A DNA stretch of 64,000 nt from Sequoia sempervirens. Its lineage: Eukaryota; Streptophyta; Pinopsida; Cupressales; Cupressaceae. The DNA lies in contig VDFB02321246.1 in NCBI GenBank assembly GCA_007258455.2, positions 49,158 through 113,157 on the forward strand, given 5' to 3'. Position 1 is the stretch's first letter. Each line of letters opens with the position of its first letter. The notes under the pieces were generated by a model. The model made no database searches. It was not told the DNA's origin and worked only from the letters and a program-made list of their open reading frames with translations. Positions 57,115 to 64,000 of this stretch are shown here, piece after piece. The position numbers were made by a program, and so were the translations under genes.

Positions 57115-58627
57115 TGCTAAACAAGCGCAGGACAACTGAGAGGGGGGGTGAATAAATTGTAACATAATTCAAACTTAGAACATCAACACTTATCAATTCC
57201 ACATTCACACTATTCTATTATTAAGTAAGAGCATGAAACACAAATAACATAAACTAAATCAACACAATGAACCCCATATTTTTACATGAACAACCCAATA
57301 AAGGAAAAACCATAGTGAGGGTTAACTCACAATATAAAAGATTATTAAACTAAATATAGAGGCTCACTACCAAGGGCTCACTACCTAGAAGAGGACTCAC
57401 TATCCAAATACAAAGGATCACTTCCTACAGAAAGGACTCATTGTCCAACAGGGAAGCTCATTGCCTACAGATACAAAAAGAGAACAAAAGATCCACCACA
57501 ACAATTAACATACATCCAAAAAATTTAATAAGAATTGCAAAAACCTTTAGCTAACTTCCTTTAGGAATCCAACACAATAAAAACATCTCAACTCACTCAC
57601 ACACACACTTCTACTCTTGTGATTTGTGGAAAATTTTCTTCACTTTGCATCACTATGTCATTCAACTCTTTGCAACTCAACTTGCTTTTATACCATCCTC
57701 AACCTTAGAAGCTTTCTCCAAGGTCGGACACAAATATCTCATCAAATTAGTTTGGAAACTCAAAATTCCCATGGTGGAAAGGAATAAGAGTGGACTAATA
57801 AAAATATTTTTCAAGATCAAAAAATAATATTCTCTAATCAACCACACATTCTCTCAATTATATTTTATTCTTCGAATGAAGTGTAAACACCAGGTCAGCC
57901 AAACCTAATGAAAAAAAATGAACAATGATGTACATGCTTCCCAACATGAAGATGACATGCAGACTCCACAAAACACTTCATTTTTCATGAGAATACACCC
58001 ATATTTCTTCAAATACATCCGCAACAAAAAAAAATGTTTCAAACACTTAACATCTTTCACCAATCCATCTAAACTATGCAAACCTACACTGGAATACATA
58101 AACATGACTTTTGGATCACCAATATTCAACATTCTTTTCCAAAACATAGAGAACACCATCAAAAGACAAATCCCAGATCCACAAGATTTGACACAGAATA
58201 GCGAAGGATTGCATAGCAAAAACAGTTCTCCCAGTCCACAAAAGATCAACTCTGCCAATAGAATTCACACACCGATGAAGATAACTTTCACATACTATCA
58301 CATTAGAAGCTAAAACTCAGGATATATCACCACAAAATCAGTATTATGAAATTTACAAAACCATACGTTCAAAGGATCAACACAGAAGAAATGTAGAGCA
58401 CATACCAAAGCACAATTTGAACACATCCATCACTCTGACTTCTCTTCTTCATTAATTTTCTCAAAATGATTTGGAAACTCATCAACACAACACATTTTCA
58501 ATGACATAAAGATAGCTCCATGTACTCACATCTCAGCACCATCTCAACTATACATGTACAATCTACAACATACTAAATTGCGTTGACATCAATGAAAACA
58601 CCACCAAACTAGATCATACTTGCAACA
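57115..58627 (-). repeat. 3' LTR of a minus-strand copia element
   Basis: The plus-strand right edge TTGCAACA precedes a polypurine tract. The left edge lies near 57115, just before GACAACTGAGAGGGGGGG, the conserved LTR end of the copia elements here. It has a minus-strand TATA box at 57684-57694 and a diverged copy of the shared AACCC..AAAGGAAAAACC motif near 57292-57311. The 131-codon ORF at 57918-58313 is a chance frame in the LTR. Confidence 0.72.
57684..57694 (-). promoter_or_regulatory. TATA box of the minus-strand copia LTR
   Basis: The minus strand reads GGTATAAAAGC. Confidence 0.6.
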
Positions 58628-58640
58628 ATCTCACCCTTTT
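58628..58640 (-). other. Polypurine tract of the minus-strand copia element
   Basis: The minus strand reads AAAAGGGTGAGAT directly before the LTR start TGTTGC. The 250 bp to the pol stop are non-coding. Confidence 0.7.
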
Positions 58641-58896
58641 TCATTGATGGCTACACATGAATGTGAAAAACCATCAAAAACAACATCCTACACAATATTC
58701 TAGGAGAACACATTCTCTTCCTTTGCAACTATTTTTAACATAAATTTCTCTCCCCTTTTGACATTAATGACAAAGACCAACTACTCTGATTACTCCCCCT
58801 TAGGAGTACACTCATACTGCAACAATGGAAACCTTTTCTACTCACCCTGAGAATTACACCCATCTATTAGTCTAGATAAATGAAGAATATGTGAAT

Positions 58897-59575
58897 TCAT
58901 TAGAGTGATGCACCTTCATGTGCACTTGGTTTAGAGGGCCAATGACCCCAACCTCTCCCTAAGATGCTCAAAAGTATCCTTCGAAAGAGCCTTAGTAAAT
59001 ATGTCTGCAATTTGTTCCTTTGTTGTTACATACTCCAATCTGACTTCATTCTCCAACACTTTTCTCTTAGGAAATGATATTTGAAGGATATAATTTTTTT
59101 CTTTGAATGCATAACCGAGTTCTTTGAAATTTTTATTGCACTAGTGTTGTCACAAAAAATAGAAATAGGGTCATCACATACCACTCCAATGTCTTTCAAA
59201 GTTTGATTCATCCACAAAACCTGTGTCCAGTAGGATGCTACAACAATATATTATGCTTCTCTAGTGGATAAAGAAATTAAGTCTTTCTTTTTACTCAACC
59301 ATGAAACCAATCTTCCACGAAGAAAGAAAGCACCACCACTAGTACTCTTCCAGTCATCAACACATCCGGCCCAATCAACATCTGCATAAGCATTTAGGGT
59401 AAAATCATCACTCTTAGGATACCATAATCCATAATCTGGTGTACCTTTAAGATATCTAAATATCCTCTTTATAGTTGTAACATGTGCTTCTTTAGGATTT
59501 GATTGGAATCTGACAACTAAACATACTGCATGCATAATATACGGTCTAGTAGTAGTAATATACAATAGTCTGCCA
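58897..59575 (-). pseudogene. pol: Copia pol C-terminal part: RNase H
   Basis: The minus-strand frame enters at 59575 (GRLLYITTTRPYIMHAV), and has FRYLKGTPDYGLWYP, AYADVDWAGCVDDWKSTSGG (about 59390-59330), LSTREA-stop-Y at 59251, ISIFCDNTSAIKISKN (about 59170-59120) and a C-terminal stretch ending near 58897. This is the end of a copia Pol RNase H domain. One in-frame stop and a frame change after 59045 inactivate it. The upstream part is removed from view by the plus-strand copia element starting at 59576. Confidence 0.82.
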
Positions 59576-60835
59576 TGTTGGATGTTGTTGTTCTATTGCT
59601 AATATGTTGTTTTCATTGATGTCAACACTATTAGAATTAATGTCTTAGAGGTTGTATATGTCGAGGATATTGAGAAAATTATAATAAAATAAGTTGTAGG
59701 TTGTTAGTGGTGAAGTGAAGTTCATTTGGTCAGTGAGTTTAGTGCATTGATGATCATAGGTTATGAACTAAAGGGTTTCCTATCAAGTATATCTAGTTTA
59801 TACACATTAAGTTTCAGAGGTCCGCATGAAGATTTGATCAAGTTATGAAGATTTGTATTCTGACAAGTTTTTTGTTTCTTCAGTTAATCTTCCTGAATGA
59901 AGATGATTTGATTTCAGCAAGTTCAGTTTCTATGGATGCCCCTCTGGTGATTCATGATGTTTGCAGATGTTTCTAGATCATGCTCTATCTATGTTGTACA
60001 TCCACATTGATCATTGTGCTCATGATTCAATATTTTCCCTTGCGTGTTCATTTTTTTCATGTTCTTGGCCAACAAGGTGTTTGTAGCATGTTGTGGATCT
60101 TCGAAGAGTAATTTTTTGAAGGTGGTTCATGTTTGAAAATGTTATTTTGGGTCTTCACTATGTTGTGGCTGACTGTGGTTAATTCGTGTTAATAATATTT
60201 ATTGTTTTGGGCCGACAATTTGTATTCATTTTATTACTTTCTTGAGGCTGACTTATAGCGATGTAATTTCTTGTTGGAAATATATAAGAGTGATTGTTTT
60301 ATCATTTGAAGGCATGAGTGTATGAAGTTTTTGAGTCCTATGTGTGAATATTGTTCAGATCTTTCGAAGGAAGAAGTAGAGTGTGAAGAAGAGTGAAGAA
60401 GAGTGAAGAAGTGATTTTGTGCTTAATTAGAACTGTAATAAAGCATTAGCAGATGCTATTTTTCTTAGTTCAAATCTTATAGATGTAATTCAATCTTTTG
60501 TAAGATAGTTTGTCTTCCTTTGGGTAGTAAGCCTATATGTAATTGAGAAATGAGCTCTAGGAAGTGCGCTTTAATGCATGTGCATTCCCCATTCATATTT
60601 CTTTATACTTTTAATAGGGTATAATCTTGTGGACTGACCTCCACTGTGGTTTTTCCCCTAACAGGGTTTCCATGTAAAAATCTTGCTGTTATGTGTATTT
60701 TTGATGTGTTGTTGATTTATGCTTTCATGTTTATTGATCAGATCTAAGAATAAGATTAATAAGTTGAATAATTTTTAAATTCTATGACAACTAATTCATC
60801 CCCCCTCTCAGTTGTCTGCCCTTGTGTTTCCAACA
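59576..60835 (+). repeat. 5' LTR of the plus-strand copia element
   Basis: TGTTGG...CCAACA, 1260 bp, TATA at 60281, and near the end the shared CCACTGTGGTTTTTCCCC..AACAGGGTTTCC motif (60641-60672) and CCCCCCTCTCAGTTGTC. Confidence 0.85.
60281..60288 (+). promoter_or_regulatory. TATA box of the plus-strand copia LTR
   Basis: TATATAAG about 550 bp before the LTR end, the same distance range as in the other copia LTRs here. Confidence 0.55.
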
Positions 60836-60837
60836 AT

Positions 60838-60849
60838 TAGTGTCAGAAT
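60838..60849 (+). other. Decayed tRNA-iMet primer-binding site
   Basis: TAGTGTCAGAAT two bases after the LTR. Compared with TGGTATCAGAGC it has four changes, most of them G to A or A to G type transitions. Confidence 0.6.
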
Positions 60850-60890
60850 AGGTTCCTTGGAATAAGTTTAACAACTTGAGGTGATTTGGG

Positions 60891-61800
60891 ATGGTGACAT
60901 AAAAGAAGGATAGTCTAAGATTTGATGGAACAAATTATTCTCTATGGAAGAATTGAATTGAATGCCATCTAAGATGCATTGGTGAACCCTACTAGAGAAT
61001 TACAAGTAATAGGTATGTCATTCCTTAGAATGGTCCTACTACTACTATTGAGATTAGGGATGTTGAGTACAATATCAGGGCTAAGGAAGAATTTTTGAGT
61101 GCTTTGACTGATTCTGAGATGACAAATGTTATGGATTTGAGGCCTGCTTATGACATCTAGAAAAAGTTGGAAACTTTGTATGAAGGTGATGCTATTGTGA
61201 AGATTGCTAAGTTGTAGAGTTTGAAAGGTAAACATGAAATGTTGAGAATGGGCGATGATGAGAACATTACTGCTTTCATGCAAAGAGTGAATGAACTTGT
61301 TTGTGGTATCAGATGTGCTGGTGGATAGTTGGATGAATCAAAGATTATTGCTAAATTTCTTATATCCTTGCATGCTTCATAAAAATTCAAAGCTACAACT
61401 ATTGAAGAGCTCCGAAATATAACAAATGTAACCAAAGACATGTTGATTGGTAAGCTTATTGCTTTTGAGTTGAGTGAATTTGGTGATGTCCTTCCTAAGA
61501 TAGAATTTGCATTCAAGGCTACTACTTCCAGAAGAGATAAACGAAGATATGATCCAGGTGAAATTTCATCAAGAAATACATTCAAATATTCGGAAGAAAT
61601 GAGAAAAATTAAGGAAGAAGAAAGAGAGCTAGAAGAGCTTGAGAAGCTAGAGGAGAAGGTAAGTATAAAGGGAAATTGCCTATTAAATTTTTTTTCTTGC
61701 AATAAGATAGGTCATTTTGCATCAAGGTGTCCAGAAAGAGTGCCTAAGCCAAGGCATAACAAGCCTAAATTTCAAAGGAAGTGTTATTATGCTGATGAAG
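60891..61800 (+). pseudogene. gag: Copia gag
   Basis: Starts MVT-stop at 60891, then LRFDGTNYSLWKN, the entry of the UBN2-type copia Gag domain, and runs through LYEGDAIVKIAKL (about 61180) and MQRVNELVCGI to a basic and acidic helical stretch. A zinc knuckle is at about 61697-61738 (FSCNKIGHFASRC), whose first Cys is replaced by Phe. Gag forms the particle and binds RNA. At least six in-frame stops (for example 60900, 60957, 61158, 61216, 61327 and 61379) are spread over the first 500 bp, and the last 240 codons are open. Confidence 0.8.
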
Positions 61801-62165
61801 ATGTGACAAATGATGAATCTGATAAAGGAAATGGAAGTGGGGATGAATGGGTATTTATTTCTATCAAGGAAAATGATCCTACCCCTATTGAATCTATTAG
61901 TTGCTCAGATGAAGAGAAAGCTCTAGCTACTCGAGTTGAAGAGAAAGATGAATGGGTGATTTATAGTGGATGCTCTCATCACATGACAGGTGGTAAAAGA
62001 AACTTTGTGAGTTTGGAAAAGTATGATGGTAGTGTTGTAAGGTTTGGTGATGAAAAAGTTGGTGTAATTCATGGAAGAGGATCCATTTCTCTTGATGGTA
62101 AGAATAATACTAATGATGTTCTTTATGTGGAAGGTTTGAAGCATAATATTTTAAGTGTTGGATAG
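61801..62165 (+). pseudogene. pol: Copia protease
   Basis: EWVIYSGCSHHMTG at about 61950 is the protease active-site block, where the usual DSGCS is YSGCS (codon 61962), so the catalytic Asp is lost. VLYVEGLKHNILSVG (about 62119) ends the domain at a stop at 62163. It is in frame with gag, as usual in copia elements. Confidence 0.8.
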
Positions 62166-63058
62166 ATGGTTGATAAGGGATACAATATTAAATTCAATAA
62201 TGGTAAGTGTAGAATATTGGGGAATTTTGGAAATGTGATTGCTTTAGGTACAAAAACAAAAGGTAACATCTTTCACCTGAATGATGCTAGTAAAAGTTGT
62301 TTTATTTCTCAAGTTGATGAAAGTTGGTTGTGGCATAGGAGAATGTGTCATGTAAACTTTGACAATATTATCAAGATAAGTTCTACTCAGGCAGTGAGAG
62401 ATCTTCCTAAGTTGATAAAGCCTACTAATACTATATGCAAGGAATGTTAGTTAGGGAAGCAAACTAGAATTACATTTCAAAGCAAACAACATTGTTCAAA
62501 AGAAGTGTTGGAGCTTATTCATACTAATTTGTGTGGTCCTTATAGAATCAGAAGTTTACAAGGAGATAGGTACTTCATGTTACTTATTAATTATTACTCT
62601 AGATTGATGCGGGTTGCTTTCTTAAGGGAGAAATCTGAAGCTTTGGAGAAGTTCAAGATTTTTAAGGATATGGTTGAGACAAAGATAGGTCTAAAGATTA
62701 AATGTTTAAGATTAGATAGAGGTGGTGAATTCACTTCTCATGAGTTTAATTATTTTTGTGAAGTGCATGGGATAAAGAGACATTTATCTACCCCACAAAC
62801 AACTCAACAAAATGGAATTGCGGAAAGAAAGAACATGAGAGTTCAATATGTTGCTAGGACTATGATGCTGGAAGGAAATGTTCCTCATATCTATTGGAGA
62901 GAAGCTACGAGTACCGATGTTTACACCCTCAATCAGATACAAGTCAAAGGTGATACTGGTAAGACCCCTTTTCAGCTATGGACTAGTCAAAAGCCTACTG
63001 TTATATATATTTCAAGATCTTTGGGAGTAAATTCTATATCAGAAGAGATGAAGAGATA
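62166..63058 (+). pseudogene. pol: Copia GAG-pre-integrase and integrase
   Basis: WLWHRRMCHVNFDNI (about 62328) and ICKEC-stop-LGKQ (62433-62460) give the HHCC zinc region. The core begins LELIHTNLCGPYR, with Asn (62526) where the first catalytic Asp is expected. LRLDRGGEFTS (Asp codon 62715) and QQNGIAERKN (Glu codon 62823) are kept. The frame closes at 63056. Integrase joins the DNA copy to the genome, but the lost Asp and the stops make this copy inactive. Confidence 0.85.
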
Positions 63059-63768
63059 GGAAATTTTGATGTTAGGAGTGATGAAGAAATATTTCCTAGT
63101 CACTCTACTAAAAAGCAAGGCCTATCGATGCTACAACAAGAGATTGAGGAAAATAGTTGAAAGTACAAATGTCAAGGTTGACGAAGACATAGCTAGAACA
63201 TCCAAAACTTGTGGATATGATGTAGATGATTAAAATGATAGTACAAAAAAAGGAAAGCAAGTTCAAACTTCAAATAAAATTCAAATCATTCCGGTGAATC
63301 AAGAAAATAAAGAGGAAGGAACTAGTTAAAGTGTAGAAGAGAGGACACAAGAGCCAAAAGTACAAGAACGTCCTGAGACTCCAAGGCATATAAGGATAAA
63401 TCATTCAGAAGATCAGATTATAGGTGATAAGAACAAAGGTGTCTAGACTAGGGGAAAGATTGCAGAAGAATACTATTTGATTTGAAAGACTGAGCCTAAT
63501 AATGTGAATGAAGAATGCAAAGATGAACATTAGGTGAAAACAATGAAAGAAGAGCTACAACAAATTGAGAAGAATAATACATGGATTCTTGTTCCTAGAC
63601 CTAAGGATAAAAATGTAATTGGAACTAAATGGGTCTTTAGAAACAAGCTAATAAAGCAAGATTGGTATGTAAAGGATATTCACAAATGGAAGGAATTGAT
63701 TTTGAAGAGACTTTTGCCCTTGTTGCTAGAATTGAAGTTGTGAGATTATTTCTTTCTTATGTAGCAAG
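63059..63768 (+). pseudogene. pol: Copia integrase tail and start of reverse transcriptase
   Basis: After a frame change near 63020 the integrase C-terminal linker continues (STKKQGLSML, KVDEDIARTSK). The RT N-terminus begins MKEELQQIEKNNTWILVPRP (63540) and [14 protein letters not shown] (about 63609). It changes frame again near 63660 and fades out at about 63768 before any catalytic motif. Confidence 0.75.
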
Positions 63769-64000
63769 TGATCCCACAAAGCTGGTTTACAATTTCTGGG
63801 AGGAACTGATTTTTGTTGAAATCGCATATTTTTAGAAAATATAATTATTTAAGCCTTAAAAGCTTCCATTTAAAGAATTCCAATTGAAGAGGGTTTTATC
63901 AAACTACCTTAAATCAAACCCCCTTGGATAGAACCCCGCTAGTTTTAAACCATACCTATAACAGAGTCTCCTTTACACCTATCAAAATGCTGATAAAAAA
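63769..64000. other. Unassigned sequence after the RT break
   Basis: No similarity to copia RT is seen after 63768, which suggests a deletion or a further insertion. No element end was recognised. Confidence 0.4.

Larger units (their letters stand above)
59576..64000 (+). mobile_element. Plus-strand Ty1/copia element, 5' part, nested in the minus-strand copia pol
   Basis: 5' LTR 59576-60835, decayed tRNA-iMet primer site, then gag, protease, integrase and the beginning of RT. It starts exactly inside the RNase H frame of the minus-strand copia element. RT similarity stops at about 63768 and the 3' LTR is outside the window. Confidence 0.85.

Noticed and set aside
57918..58313. 131-codon ORF, plus the antisense frames at 57905-58258 and 58116-58301
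   Set aside because: They lie wholly inside a copia LTR, overlap each other and have no recognisable domain.
61157..61702. 181-codon minus-strand ORF
   Set aside because: Antisense shadow of the copia gag, Ser/Leu/Phe-rich as expected from a Glu/Lys-rich sense frame.

Overview
The window looks like heterochromatic, AT-rich DNA from a large-genome seed plant, possibly a gymnosperm. This is inferred from nested, decayed plant-type Ty1/copia and Ty3/gypsy elements, tRNA-iMet-type primer sites and an antisense plant-mobile-domain ORF. No intact host gene, tRNA, rRNA or CRISPR array is visible in 64 kb. Nearly every coding stretch is broken by stops (often TAG or TAA where CAG or CAA is expected) and frameshifts.

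Layout. 1-3168: 5' end of a minus-strand LTR retrotransposon (LTR, primer site, leader with two 21-bp minisatellite arrays). 3300-7865: three broken coding regions, namely a multi-exon gene with DFxxNY, WSxN and HGKGxxD motifs, an acidic ORF inserted into a duplicated non-coding segment, and a small coiled-coil ORF. 7871-15370: mostly non-coding, with a 400-bp polypyrimidine block and a ~690-bp repeat present twice. 15764-24382: a complete minus-strand copia-type element (TSD TGACC) with no pol but a ~1000-codon unrecognised ORF. It contains a solo LTR (TSD GAATC) and itself splits an older degenerate ORF.

26045-49817: a complete 23.8-kb plus-strand Ty3/gypsy element of the Tat type (TSD GTAAC) with gag, protease, G-patch-like linker, RT, two RNase H regions and integrase, followed by an antisense plant mobile domain ORF. 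Seven copies of one ~790-bp inverted-repeat DNA transposon sit inside it and an eighth lies 0.5 kb upstream. All have GGGTATGTGCAGG-type ends and 4-bp target duplications of no fixed sequence. One copy is nested in another, and two sit in one LTR but not its partner.

49823-57114: remains of a minus-strand gypsy pol, cut at 53892 by an LTR-like sequence holding a ~400-bp inverted repeat and five GGGACTCATTCACC-type hairpins. 57115-64000: a minus-strand copia element (3' LTR plus RNase H) cut at 59575 by a plus-strand copia element (5' LTR, gag, protease, integrase, start of RT) that leaves the window.

The elements interact by nesting. The relative order can be read from interrupted reading frames, target duplications and LTR empty sites. 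The strongest candidates for something undescribed are the 4-bp-TSD transposon family, the pol-less copia element with a giant ORF, and the hairpin family at 54.4-56.8 kb.
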